NCBI GenBank assembly: GCA_947564305.1
Contig: CANOBT010000090.1
Coordinates: 1 to 22,793 of the forward strand
Source: an uncultured Lachnospiraceae bacterium
GTDB taxonomy: Bacteria > Bacillota_A > Clostridia > Lachnospirales > Lachnospiraceae
Direction: 5' to 3'
Length of the DNA: 22,793 bases
Both the position numbers and the translations under genes were made by a program. This document shows, piece after piece, positions 6,989 through 14,966 of the stretch. Positions within the stretch are counted from its first letter, which is position 1. Every line of letters begins with the position of its first letter. The notes beneath the pieces are model-generated. The model did not search any database. It worked only from the letters and a program-made list of their open reading frames with translations, and had not been told where the DNA came from.

Positions 6989-8153
6989 CTTTGTATCCCT
7001 CATTATTTTCCAATAGTTTCCAACGATATGTTGAAAATAATTTTTCTGCTCCCATATGTACATAAAAATCAGCGGCTGTTTCATCGTAGACATTAACTCG
7101 GAGTTCTTTATTACAAGATCGGGCAAACAGTTGTAAATAATTTAAAACTTCTTTACCAAGACCTAATGCTCTAAAAGGAGAATCAATAAACAATCTTCGT
7201 AATAAAATAAAATCTTTTTCTATTATAAAGGAGAAAAAAGCCACTTCTTGATTTTTATTATTTTTTATGACATAAACAGATTCATTGGGGCTAAACCAAT
7301 AAGCATAATTGTTAGATTCCTTAAAAAATAAAGATTCATTATAATGTGCAAATAATTTTTCTAGCCATTTTAAATTCATTTCTTTATCACTGCTACTGCA
7401 AATCAGAAAATTAATATTAGCTTTTCGAACATAACTGTTATTAAAATATATATCTGGGGACATTAGCATTTTCTTACACAAATGAATTGCATATTGATAT
7501 TCGGACATAGTATTCATTTCGCATGCATTATTAGAATCTATTTCATAAGCTTTTAAACAAATTTTCTCTAATAATTCTGATATATTGTCATCCCAAAAGA
7601 AATCCATATCATTTGCATAGTTATGTTGCAGTTGCAATCTTAGATATGTTTTTAGTAATGGACAATCTTTATGAGTCCAAAATGAAATTCCAAATATAGC
7701 TGGTGTGCGATGTGTTCCAACTTCAAATCCAATAATGTTGTTGTAAGAATCCATAATTACATTCCACTCATCACATTCCGGATGGACATATCTCACGACA
7801 TAATAGGTGCTATATTCAAAAGTCCTAAAAATATTTTTTGAACAGACAACATCGCTTTCTATAATGAAACTATCATTGATATATTCAAGCAAATAATTCA
7901 TAGAAGTAAGGGTATTTCTGTTTTCGGGTGGAACATGAATAATTGTACATGAATATTTTTCTGCCAAGTAGTCAAATTGCGAGGAATGACAAGGAACTGC
8001 TATAATAATTTCATAAATATCAATCATGTGTAACATAAGAATAGTGCGTTCAATATTAGGTATGCTCAGTATTGATAACAATCCTTTGGGCAACTTGCCG
8101 CCACTTTCATACATTCGCGAACTGTTTCCAGCAGCTAAAATAATTGCGTTCAT
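6981..8153 (-). CDS. Nucleotidyltransferase (LicC/PntC-like) fused to a GNAT acetyltransferase
   Basis: A 390-residue fusion. Residues 1-225 form a GT-A nucleotidyltransferase: signature ILAAGNSSRM (5-14) with PKGLL (Lys23), Asp101 in IIESDVV as a likely metal ligand, then MDFFWDD (183-189) and EIDSN...CEMNTMSEY (204-219), which resemble the WED and EIDS segments of phosphocholine or phosphonate cytidylyltransferases. Residues about 235-385 are a GNAT domain with the acetyl-CoA loop RALGLG (328-333) and ending FYVHMGAEKLFSTYRW. It therefore likely activates a small phosphorylated or phosphonate group with CTP and acetylates an amine. The start at 8153 follows AGGAGA; an in-frame ATG 21 nt upstream has no ribosome binding site. 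The stop overlaps the ATP-grasp start. No convincing promoter is seen inside the cassette, so it may be silent in this orientation. Confidence 0.75.
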   Translation of the reverse strand: MNAIILAAGNSSRMYESGGKLPKGLLSILSIPNIERTILMLHMIDIYEIIIAVPCHSSQFDYLAEKYSCTIIHVPPENRNTLTSMNYLLEYINDSFIIESDVVCSKNIFRTFEYSTYYVVRYVHPECDEWNVIMDSYNNIIGFEVGTHRTPAIFGISFWTHKDCPLLKTYLRLQLQHNYANDMDFFWDDNISELLEKICLKAYEIDSNNACEMNTMSEYQYAIHLCKKMLMSPDIYFNNSYVRKANINFLICSSSDKEMNLKWLEKLFAHYNESLFFKESNNYAYWFSPNESVYVIKNNKNQEVAFFSFIIEKDFILLRRLFIDSPFRALGLGKEVLNYLQLFARSCNKELRVNVYDETAADFYVHMGAEKLFSTYRWKLLENNEGYKDE

Positions 8154-8241
8154 ATAAAATAATCTCCTGTACAAAACATTTAACCTATAAGTGACCCCAA
8201 AAACATTTTTAAATTATCTTTTCAATTTCTATCATCTAAAT

Positions 8242-8346
8242 TAACGGATAACATCTGATTATCCGTTAATCTCAGATGACTCCAATTATCTTGTATTGCT
8301 GTTCCTTTAAATCCCCGCCCGATAATCTTTTATTATCGCTACCAAA
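8242..8346 (-). repeat. Right 105-bp inverted repeat (IR-R) with recombination core
   Basis: It is the exact reverse complement of 3308-3412. The core is TAACGGATAA (8242-8251), spacer CATCTGA (8252-8258), TTATCCGTTA (8259-8268), facing the cassette interior. Identity ends at 8346/8347. Immediately outside there is a run of A and then a terminator, not a promoter. Confidence 0.9.
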
Positions 8347-8376
8347 CCGGAAAAAATTAAAAAATATTTCGGCAGC

Positions 8377-8418
8377 CCCCTTTACCTAACGGCTAATTAG
8401 GTGAAGGGGATTTCTTTT
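8377..8418 (+). terminator. Terminator just outside the right inverted repeat
   Basis: A 13-bp stem (CCCCTTTACCTAA with TTAGGTGAAGGGG, one G-T pair) closes a 7-nt loop and is followed by ATTTCTTTT. It would stop transcripts leaving the cassette rightward, whichever operon is in front. It also marks the change from AT-rich to GC-rich DNA. Confidence 0.75.
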
Positions 8419-8464
8419 ATCCAAAAATTGTGCCCCTATACTGCACTTTGACAACTTCATATTT

Positions 8465-8683
8465 GTGTGTCAGACACATATCCGGTCGGCCGGAGAGCCG
8501 GAAAGCACCAGCCAGGATACGCCATGCGGAAAGAATGCCGGTCTTTGGCATTTTTCCAAGCGAAAAATATCCGTGGCTGTACCGCCCGTGGTGGAGCGGG
8601 ATGCGATGAAACCGACCGGAGATAATGATACTTCCACGGCAGTGGCCCGCAAGAGCGGCGGGAAAATGCGCACCCATGTTTGA
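8465..8683 (+). CDS. Small hypothetical ORF with GC-rich codon use (uncertain)
   Basis: A 72-residue reading frame from a GTG, with GC-rich third positions like the recombinase block. It is basic at the end (ARKSGGKMRTHV) and has two Cys near the start. There is no ribosome binding site, and the frame is open back to near the 8377-8418 terminator. It could be the 3' remnant of a gene cut at the cassette boundary, or non-coding leader DNA. I do not recognise a family. Confidence 0.3.
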   Translation: MCQTHIRSAGEPESTSQDTPCGKNAGLWHFSKRKISVAVPPVVERDAMKPTGDNDTSTAVARKSGGKMRTHV

Positions 8684-8710
8684 GAGAGAATGTGGGCGGC
8701 TTTTATGATG

Positions 8711-8862
8711 CCTGCTTACCGGCAGGATGCCTGACATACTTTAAGGTGAAACGATATGCCCTGAAATGGAATGTCATTTCATCTGACAGGGCAGTAGAAA
8801 CCATGGGCTGGATGGCAGTTATTTTTGTTAGCAAAAAGCCATACAGGAGCCTTCCAGCCCAT
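8711..8862 (+). ncRNA. Candidate structured leader RNA upstream of the helicase
   Basis: Several nested inverted repeats lie in this stretch. CCTGC/GCAGG (8711-8715/8722-8726) competes with CAGG/CCTG (8723-8726/8730-8733). TGCCCTG/CAGGGCA (8757-8763/8787-8793) encloses GAAAT/ATTTC. ATGGGCTGGA/TCCAGCCCAT (8803-8812/8853-8862) encloses ATGGC/GCCAT and TTTTTG/CAAAAA around loop TTAG. It ends about 30 nt before the helicase ribosome binding site. The mutually exclusive first pair suggests switching. I cannot match it to a named RNA class. A frame at 8680-8937 crosses it without a ribosome binding site and is probably not a gene. Confidence 0.45.
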
Positions 8863-8909
8863 TCCTGTGCTGCCCTAAGGCACTTAACAATACTCAGGAG
8901 GCGTAAACG

Positions 8910-10925
8910 ATGGAAAGAAGTGCAGAAGAATTATTGATTTTTTTATTTGACGAGATTTTACCCAAGCATGGAATGACGCTGCGGATGAGACAAAAGGAGC
9001 TTTCGCTGGAAATGCTGCGGGCGCTGCAGGAGGACAGGCTGGCCTTGTGCGAGGCGGAGGTGGGGACGGGAAAGACCCACGCCTATATCCTTGCTCTGGC
9101 AGTTCATAGCCTGTATTCCGACAGGAAAGCGCCGGCAGTGATTTCCACATCCACCATAGCGTTGCAGAAAGCGTTGACAGAAGAATATATTCCGCAAATA
9201 TCCGGGATCCTGACGGAGCATCATGTGATAGACAGGCCGTTATCCTTTGTGGTGAGAAAAGGGAAAAAGCATTATGTCTGTGATTCCAGACTGGGCATAT
9301 ATGAGGCATCCATTCAAAATTTGAACAGGGAGGCGGATGCCGGGCTGCTTTCGGAATTGGCAAAGCTGCAGGGGCTGGAGGACAGCCGGATTGATCTGGA
9401 CAATACGGCGCTGACGCCCTATGTGAAAGCCAGGATCAATGTGCTGCGCTGCAGCAGGTCATGTCCTTGTCTGGTTCTATGCAGATTTATGAATTTTCAG
9501 AAACGGTGCATGGCGGAAAAGTTTGACTTTCAGATCACCAACCACAATTATGTGCTGGCTGACCTGATCGGGCGGAAACAGGGGAAAAGGCCGCTTTTTC
9601 CGGCTTATGGGGCCATTGTGCTGGACGAGGCTCACAAACTGCTGGATGCCGCCAGACAGATGTACAGCACAGTATGGGACGAGCAGGAGGCGGAGCGGAT
9701 CGTGAAGCTGAGTGCAGGAAACATGCGGATGATCGGGCTGGATGAACTGGCGGTGTTACAGGGCAGGATCAGGGAATGCAGCCGGCAGATATTTGATCGG
9801 CTGGCGGGAGAACTTTCTGGCAGCCATATCAGGGAAGAGAACAGGGCGGAGATTGCGATTGGCCCGGTGGAAAGAAGATATATGAAACATATGGCGGAGG
9901 TATTAGAAAAGCTCCCCGTTGTTTACCGGAAAAACGGCGGACAGGACGTGCGGGCCCAGGGACTGAAAAGGCGCTGCCAGGAGCTGTCGGACAAGCTGGC
10001 GGTGTTTTTAAACAGCGGCAAATTTATTTGTTGGATGGAAAAAGGGGAGAATGGCAGGCTTGCCCTGTGCGCAGTCCCCATGGAGTTGGAACAGATTCTG
10101 TTCAGGGAGTTTTGGAGCAGGCCCATACCTGCCATTATTACCTCCGGCACCATGTCCGTCAGGGGGGATTTTACCCATTTTAAGAAGATGACCGGGCTTG
10201 CCTCCGCAGCGGCGGCAAGGATCCTGGAGACCAGCAAGCCGTCGCCCTTTGACTTTCAGAACAACGGGCTTATTTACATACCGGAGCGGATGCCGTTTCC
10301 AAATATCAGAGATGAGCGGTATATCCGGGCGGTCATGGAAGAGATCCTGCGGATCGTATCGGCGGCCCATGGGCATACCCTCATTCTTTTTACATCCTAC
10401 TGGCTTATGGAGAGAGTTTATTACGGGCTGAAAGACCGGCTTACCGCTTATCCGCTGTTCCTTATGGGCAGGGGCAGGCTGGATGCGATCAGGAGTTTCC
10501 GCAGGAGCGGGAATGGCGTACTGTTTGCCAGCGACAGCGCAGGGGAAGGGATTGACCTGGCCGGGGACATTCTTTCCTGCCTGATCATTGTCAAACTGCC
10601 TTTTCCGGTGCCGGATCCGGTCATGGAATATCAGAGAACGCAATATGAGGATTTTGATTCATACCGCAGGGACATCATCCTCCCGGAAATGCTGATCAAA
10701 CTCAGGCAGTGGTTTGGCCGTGGTATCCGCAGGGAGGAAGATACGGCGGTATTTTCTATTCTGGACAGCAGGGCATCCCTGCGGGGGCGTTACAGGACGG
10801 AGATACTGAATACGCTGCCGTCCATGCCGGTGACGGACAGGCTTGGGGACGTGGCGGATTTTATCATGAGAAAGAAGGCGGACAGCTACTTTATGGATAA
10901 GGAGCGGGAACGAAAATTGTGTTGA
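8910..10925 (+). CDS. DinG/XPD-type superfamily 2 DNA helicase
   Basis: A 671-residue helicase. Walker A is EAEVGTGKT (48-56), motif Ia lies around VISTSTIALQKAL, and the DEAH box is at 239-242. Near the end are GEGIDLAG and the arginine-finger motif VI QWFGRGIRR. Cys124 (GKKHYVC) and the cluster C181, C185, C187, C191, C200 sit where XPD/DinG enzymes hold a 4Fe-4S cluster, so iron-sulphur binding is likely. There is no exonuclease domain like that of long Gram-positive DinG. The start follows CAGGAGG at 8 nt. Codon use is GC-rich. Such helicases are common cargo of clostridial integrative elements, probably aiding replication or transfer. It is preceded by a structured leader. Confidence 0.85.
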   Translation: MERSAEELLIFLFDEILPKHGMTLRMRQKELSLEMLRALQEDRLALCEAEVGTGKTHAYILALAVHSLYSDRKAPAVISTSTIALQKALTEEYIPQISGILTEHHVIDRPLSFVVRKGKKHYVCDSRLGIYEASIQNLNREADAGLLSELAKLQGLEDSRIDLDNTALTPYVKARINVLRCSRSCPCLVLCRFMNFQKRCMAEKFDFQITNHNYVLADLIGRKQGKRPLFPAYGAIVLDEAHKLLDAARQMYSTVWDEQEAERIVKLSAGNMRMIGLDELAVLQGRIRECSRQIFDRLAGELSGSHIREENRAEIAIGPVERRYMKHMAEVLEKLPVVYRKNGGQDVRAQGLKRRCQELSDKLAVFLNSGKFICWMEKGENGRLALCAVPMELEQILFREFWSRPIPAIITSGTMSVRGDFTHFKKMTGLASAAAARILETSKPSPFDFQNNGLIYIPERMPFPNIRDERYIRAVMEEILRIVSAAHGHTLILFTSYWLMERVYYGLKDRLTAYPLFLMGRGRLDAIRSFRRSGNGVLFASDSAGEGIDLAGDILSCLIIVKLPFPVPDPVMEYQRTQYEDFDSYRRDIILPEMLIKLRQWFGRGIRREEDTAVFSILDSRASLRGRYRTEILNTLPSMPVTDRLGDVADFIMRKKADSYFMDKERERKLC

Positions 10926-11023
10926 TCATGGCGGGCACTGTAACAGGTGCCCTGCTTACTGCGTTTCTACTGGCCGGAGCTGCACTTGTCAGGACAGGGG
11001 AGTGTATGAAGGCAATGGAGTGA
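10919..11023 (+). CDS. Tiny single-span membrane peptide
   Basis: The frame runs from GTG 10919 (or ATG 10928) to TGA 11021 and encodes 31-34 residues. The core TGALLTAFLLAGAALV is one transmembrane helix, followed by a short charged tail (RTGECMKAME). The GTG start would overlap the helicase stop, suggesting coupling; GGAG at 10901 is rather far upstream. The amphipathic organisation and position favour a real small gene, but it is too short to assign. Function unknown. Confidence 0.45.
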   Translation: MLIMAGTVTGALLTAFLLAGAALVRTGECMKAME

Positions 11024-11118
11024 CGGGAAAAACGGGCATTGGAGGTCATAGGACAATCTGGCGGATGAATAGATTTAAGTAGCAGCAGTTCCATGCTGCC
11101 CGGAAAGGAGGGAAGCCC

Positions 11119-11388
11119 TTGGAACTGACAAAGGAGAGACTTGAAGAAATGGTGGCTGTTGATGTGCGCACGGTGGATATTTCAACCCTGACCGACCTGA
11201 GGAATATTGAGATTGATACATCTCTGTCTGTGCCCCAAAAGTTGGATGCTTTTGCAAGGCAGGCAAACAATATATATGTCAACAGAATTGGCGAATATGT
11301 TGTAAAAGTCAGGTTCCAGAAAAGTGGAGCCAGCATAGATGAAAAAATGGCGGAATACCTGCAAAGATTATCGGAAATTCATATTTAG
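11119..11388 (+). CDS. Small conserved-looking mobile-element protein, TTG start
   Basis: An 89-residue acidic protein. It begins at TTG 11119, 7 nt after a strong AAAGGAGG; no ATG or GTG fits the ribosome binding site. The sequence has an alternating structured look (DVRTVDISTLTDLRNIEIDT, then VYVNRIGEYVVKVRF, then a C-terminal helix), suggesting an alpha/beta fold. It resembles small DUF proteins (DUF6870-like is my best guess, unverified) that sit next to recombinase modules in Lachnospiraceae elements. It lies 120 bp ahead of the recombinase operon with a weak hairpin between. Confidence 0.65.
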   Translation: MELTKERLEEMVAVDVRTVDISTLTDLRNIEIDTSLSVPQKLDAFARQANNIYVNRIGEYVVKVRFQKSGASIDEKMAEYLQRLSEIHI

Positions 11389-11422
11389 GATTGAAAGATG
11401 AGCCGATCTATGCTAACCTAAT

Positions 11423-11454
11423 ATCAGGACAAATCAGTGGAACTCCTGATTTTT
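11423..11454 (+). terminator. Weak hairpin terminator before the recombinase operon
   Basis: ATCAGGA (11423-11429) and TCCTGAT (11444-11450) pair around a 14-nt loop, and four further T follow the T that ends the right arm. The stem is short, so it may only attenuate read-through from the 11119 gene into the recombinases. Confidence 0.4.
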
Positions 11455-11508
11455 GGGAAAAGGAAAGCCTTCGGCTTCTCCCTGACAAAAAAAGTTGGGA
11501 GTGATAAC

Positions 11509-13182
11509 ATGAAAGAACAAACTAATTTCTTTGTGGCCATGTATCTACGCCTTTCCAGGGATGATAGTGTGAAAGAGGAACAGGGCAGTCGTGGCGCATC
11601 TAAGGTTGAGAGCAACAGCATAAGCAGTCAGAGGGAGTTGATTCGCTCCTTTTTAAACGGGCAGGAAGACATGGAGCTCTATGACAGCTATGTGGATGAT
11701 GGTTTTTCAGGCAGCAATTTCAACAGACCGGAATTTAAAAGGATGATGGAAGATATAGAAGCGGGCAGGGTGAACTGCGTGGTCGTAAAAGACTTGTCCC
11801 GTTTCGGACGTGACTATATAGAAGCCGGGAGGTATCTGGAAAAGATATTCCCGGTTCTTGGAGTGCGTTTTATCGCGCTTACGGACCATTACGACAGCTT
11901 ATCCGCAGACACGGGGGAGCGCCAAATTGTACTCCCGGTGAAGAATTTCATCAATGATTCCTACTGCCGGGATATTTCCACCAAGGTTAAGAGCCAGCTT
12001 GCCGTGAAGCGTGAAAGCGGGGAGTGCTTATCCCCCTTTGCGGTATATGGCTACCGCAAGTCCGCAGAGGACAGGAACAAGCTAGTGGTGGATAAATATG
12101 CGGCGGAGGTTGTCCGTAGGATATTTCGGTGGAAGATCGAGGGAATGGCGGTATCAGCCATTGCAAAAAGGCTGAATCAGCTGCATGTACTATCCCCCAG
12201 CGAATACAAGAGATCTCTGGGGCTCAATTACCGGGGGGGATTTGCGGGCGGCTCCGGTTCACAGTGGGGCAGCTCATCCGTAAAGCGGATACTGACCGAT
12301 GAAGTTTACCGAGGGCATCTGCTTCAGGGCAAGACGGAGAAGATCAATTATAAGGTGAAAAAAAGCATTGGGAAGCCGAGGGAAGAATGGGTGCGCGTGG
12401 AGAATACCCATGAAGCGGTCATTTCGGAAAGTGATTTTGAAACAGTGCAGAACCTGCTCAAAGCGGACGGGCGCATCAGCCCGGAGAGCAGGAGCGTGAG
12501 CCCATTCATGGGGCTCTTATTCTGCGGGGACTGCGGGGAACAGATGATACGGCGCACTGTAAAGTATAATGGTTCCAGCAGGGTATACTATATCTGCTCC
12601 ACGAAGAACCGGGGCGAGGGATGCAGCCGCCACAGCATAGAGGAAACTGTGCTGAAGGAGCTTGTGGGGACTGCGGTGCGCCGGTATGCCAATGATTTTC
12701 TGGCACAGCAGAAACTCTTTGAACAGGCAAGGGAAAAGGAAATGAACATGGAAGCCGTTGCAGAGTGCCAGAGGGAACTGACACGGCTGAAACAGGAGCA
12801 GGATAAGTATTACGGCCTGTGTGCAGGGCTTTATGAGGACCTTGCGCAGAATGTGGTGACAAAAGAGGAATTTGAGCGCCTGCACAGGGAATTCCAGAGA
12901 AAAGCGGAAGAAGTTTCAAGTGCGCAGGAACAGCAGCAGGATCTGATAAGGAAGATGCTCCAGAGTGGGGTGGCCAGTGCCGAGAGGTTGACTAAATTCC
13001 GGGATTCCTTAAGGCTTGATGAGATTGACCGTCATACACTGACAAGCCTTGTGAAGCGTATTGATGTGTATGAAGGCAAGCGGATAGAGATAGAATTCTA
13101 CTTCCAGGATGAGTACCAGATCATGCAGGAATATGCTGCCTCGCTTTCCGGACAGGGGAGCGACAGGAAATGGGGGGCATGA
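11509..13182 (+). CDS. Large serine recombinase, first of three
   Basis: A 557-residue recombinase starting at ATG 11509 after GGGAG; an open frame from 11437 lacks a ribosome binding site. The resolvase domain shows the nucleophile Ser16 in MYLRLSRDD, the SISSQRE segment, DDGFSGSNFNRP and VVVKDLSRFGRDYIEAG. The recombinase domain follows (about 160-290). A zinc ribbon starts at FCGDCG with its second pair in the ICS...EGCSRH region. A long coiled-coil and a basic C-terminus complete the standard large serine integrase. These catalyse unidirectional integration and excision. Its stop overlaps the next start (ATGA), so all three form one operon. Confidence 0.95.
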   Translation: MKEQTNFFVAMYLRLSRDDSVKEEQGSRGASKVESNSISSQRELIRSFLNGQEDMELYDSYVDDGFSGSNFNRPEFKRMMEDIEAGRVNCVVVKDLSRFGRDYIEAGRYLEKIFPVLGVRFIALTDHYDSLSADTGERQIVLPVKNFINDSYCRDISTKVKSQLAVKRESGECLSPFAVYGYRKSAEDRNKLVVDKYAAEVVRRIFRWKIEGMAVSAIAKRLNQLHVLSPSEYKRSLGLNYRGGFAGGSGSQWGSSSVKRILTDEVYRGHLLQGKTEKINYKVKKSIGKPREEWVRVENTHEAVISESDFETVQNLLKADGRISPESRSVSPFMGLLFCGDCGEQMIRRTVKYNGSSRVYYICSTKNRGEGCSRHSIEETVLKELVGTAVRRYANDFLAQQKLFEQAREKEMNMEAVAECQRELTRLKQEQDKYYGLCAGLYEDLAQNVVTKEEFERLHREFQRKAEEVSSAQEQQQDLIRKMLQSGVASAERLTKFRDSLRLDEIDRHTLTSLVKRIDVYEGKRIEIEFYFQDEYQIMQEYAASLSGQGSDRKWGA

Positions 13183-14966
13183 GCATGGGGAGGACATCAA
13201 AAAGGCATTCTGCGGAGACATTATCAGTCGGCAGTGCCGGATCAAAGGCGGGATGCTTTAAGGCCGGTATCTATGCAAGGCTGTCCGCAGATCTGGATGA
13301 AAGAAAGAACGAATCCATTGAGGTACAGATAGAGATTGCAAAGAAGTTTGTGGAGGAATGGAACCACAGCAATCATAATCGGATAGAAGTGGCCGGCTGC
13401 TATACCGATCTTGGTAAAACAGGGACCAACTTCAACAGGGATGGGTTCAAACGTCTGATGCAGGATGTACGTTTAGGGGACATTAACTGCGTGATTGTAA
13501 AGGACCTGTCCCGCTTTGGCAGGAACTATCTGGAAGCCGGAAATTATATTGAAAAGATATTCCCTTTTCTCGGTGTGCGTTTTATAGCTGTAGCGGACGG
13601 CTATGACACCGGTGCGGATGGCAATGATACAAAGCAGATGGCATCTGAGATAAAGAACCTGGTGAATGATATGTATGCCAAGGACTTTTCACTGAAAGCA
13701 AGGTCATCTCTGGCCCAGAGGCGGAAAGAGGGCGCTTATGTGGGAGGCCCTGCCCCTTATGGCTACAGGACGGAATGGGAAGGCAGGCTGCGGAAGCTGG
13801 TCCCGGATGAAAACACGGCAGACATCGTCAGGTACATATACAGGAAATTCATTGAGACGGAAAGCTATAAGGCAGTGGCGGACGACCTGAATACCCGTAA
13901 GATCAACTCGCCCGCAATATATCGTAAGACAGGGGAGGTCTACTGCCCGCTGGAAGCAGATTTTAAGGGCTGGGATAAGAGCGGAGTGGAACGTATCATA
14001 AAGAGCGATACCTATTCGGGCAGGCTGGTGCAGGGGAAGACCAGCATCATTGCCAGGAATGAAAGTAACCGCATCCATAAGCCGGAAGATGAATGGGTGG
14101 TCAAAGAGGAAGCCCACGAACCGCTGATCGGAGCTGAAACCGCAGAGAAGTCAGCCGGGGTGCGGAGGAAACTGAGGGAACGGGCAGAAAGCCATGAGCA
14201 TCCCACCGAGGGGTGTCCCATCGGGGAAAATATTTTTGACAAGGTACTGTACTGTGGTGTATGCGGGCGGAAGATGACAAGGCATAGCTATGTAAAGAAG
14301 TATGAGGACGGCACCAGAAAACGGATGGGAGGGTATTTCTGCCTGAATGGAGGAAGTACTAAGACAGATGCCTGCCCGTCTTCCAACCGCATTTCAAACA
14401 TTGAGCTGACAAATATACTGTTTTCGCTTTTCGAAATAGAGTTTGCCGAGAACTTGAAGAAGCAGAAGAACTATGTGGAAATCGCAAGGGAAATCGTCAG
14501 GCAGAAAAAAGCGGAACTGGAACGGAGCCTGCGGTCAGCCGCACATACAAAAGAGCGGTTAGACGGGGAGGAAAGCGACAAGTATATGGCCTACCGCAGC
14601 GGCAGGCTTTCCCAAAAGGAATATGTCGCCTATAAAATGCAGAAAGAGGATCGTGTCCGGGAACTGGAAAAGCAGGAGAGCCAATTCAGGGAACAGGCAT
14701 CCAATCTGGAACGGGCTGGAGGAACCTATCTGAAAGCTGTCCGTGCGCTGACGAAACTGAGAAATGAGCAGGTGCTGACTAAGGAACTTATTGAAACGCT
14801 TATCGAGAAGATCTATGTGTATCCGGGAAAGCGGGTGGAAGTCCTGTTTACTTACAGTGATGCACTGATTGAAAATGCGGAAAGAACTTCTAAAAATGTT
14901 TCGTCATTGGGTGGAATACCAGGAAGCTCCGAGTCTGATATTGAAAAAGACAGAGGTGCGGAATGA
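13179..14966 (+). CDS. Large serine recombinase, second of three
   Basis: A 595-residue recombinase. The start is taken at ATG 13179, overlapping the previous stop as ATGA; ATG 13170 is a close alternative. An N-terminal extension of about 28 residues precedes the resolvase domain. Ser36 lies in IYARLSADL, followed by CYTDLGKTGTNFNRDGF and VIVKDLSRFGRNYLEAG. The zinc ribbon has YCGVCG and a second pair (GYFCLNGG...DACPSS). A coiled-coil follows (about 440-540). Note TDLGKTGTNFNRD where the siblings have DDGFSG-type sequence, a divergence in the resolvase fold. It probably works with the other two in integration and excision. Confidence 0.95.
   Translation: MSMGRTSKRHSAETLSVGSAGSKAGCFKAGIYARLSADLDERKNESIEVQIEIAKKFVEEWNHSNHNRIEVAGCYTDLGKTGTNFNRDGFKRLMQDVRLGDINCVIVKDLSRFGRNYLEAGNYIEKIFPFLGVRFIAVADGYDTGADGNDTKQMASEIKNLVNDMYAKDFSLKARSSLAQRRKEGAYVGGPAPYGYRTEWEGRLRKLVPDENTADIVRYIYRKFIETESYKAVADDLNTRKINSPAIYRKTGEVYCPLEADFKGWDKSGVERIIKSDTYSGRLVQGKTSIIARNESNRIHKPEDEWVVKEEAHEPLIGAETAEKSAGVRRKLRERAESHEHPTEGCPIGENIFDKVLYCGVCGRKMTRHSYVKKYEDGTRKRMGGYFCLNGGSTKTDACPSSNRISNIELTNILFSLFEIEFAENLKKQKNYVEIAREIVRQKKAELERSLRSAAHTKERLDGEESDKYMAYRSGRLSQKEYVAYKMQKEDRVRELEKQESQFREQASNLERAGGTYLKAVRALTKLRNEQVLTKELIETLIEKIYVYPGKRVEVLFTYSDALIENAERTSKNVSSLGGIPGSSESDIEKDRGAE

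Larger units (their letters stand above)
3308..8346. mobile_element. Putative invertible cassette bounded by perfect 105-bp inverted repeats
   Basis: The segment between the two repeat cores holds three genes filling nearly all of it: a STAND-like NTPase (+) and, tail to tail, an operon of nucleotidyltransferase-GNAT and ATP-grasp (-). A promoter sits just outside the left repeat and a terminator just outside the right one. A tyrosine recombinase gene is adjacent on the left. There is no transposase inside and no matching target duplication outside (TTAA-type flank on the left, CCGG on the right). Recombination between the inverted cores would flip about 4.85 kb and put the other operon behind the promoter. 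The sequence shows one orientation only, so inversion is inferred. Confidence 0.7.

Noticed and set aside
6989..7126. Longer N-terminus for the ATP-grasp gene, from 7126
   Set aside because: It would overlap the GNAT coding region by 146 bp without a ribosome binding site, whereas the ATG at 6988 has GAGGG and a typical 8-bp overlap.
3308..8346. Reading the 105-bp inverted repeats as transposon terminal repeats
   Set aside because: There is no transposase inside, no matching target duplication outside, and the palindromic core lies at the inner rather than the outer edge. Site-specific inversion fits better.
8680..8937. 85-codon frame before the helicase
   Set aside because: It starts at TTG with no ribosome binding site, crosses several perfect hairpins and overlaps the helicase start. 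It is more likely leader RNA.
10008..10643. Long open frame on the - strand inside the helicase gene
   Set aside because: It is a shadow of GC-rich coding sequence on the other strand, with no ribosome binding site or recognisable domain. Similar shadows inside the recombinase genes were also dropped.
11464..11478. AAGCC-TTC-GGCTT hairpin before the first serine recombinase as a riboswitch or attenuator
   Set aside because: The stem is only 5 bp with no alternative pairing found and no T-run directly after it.
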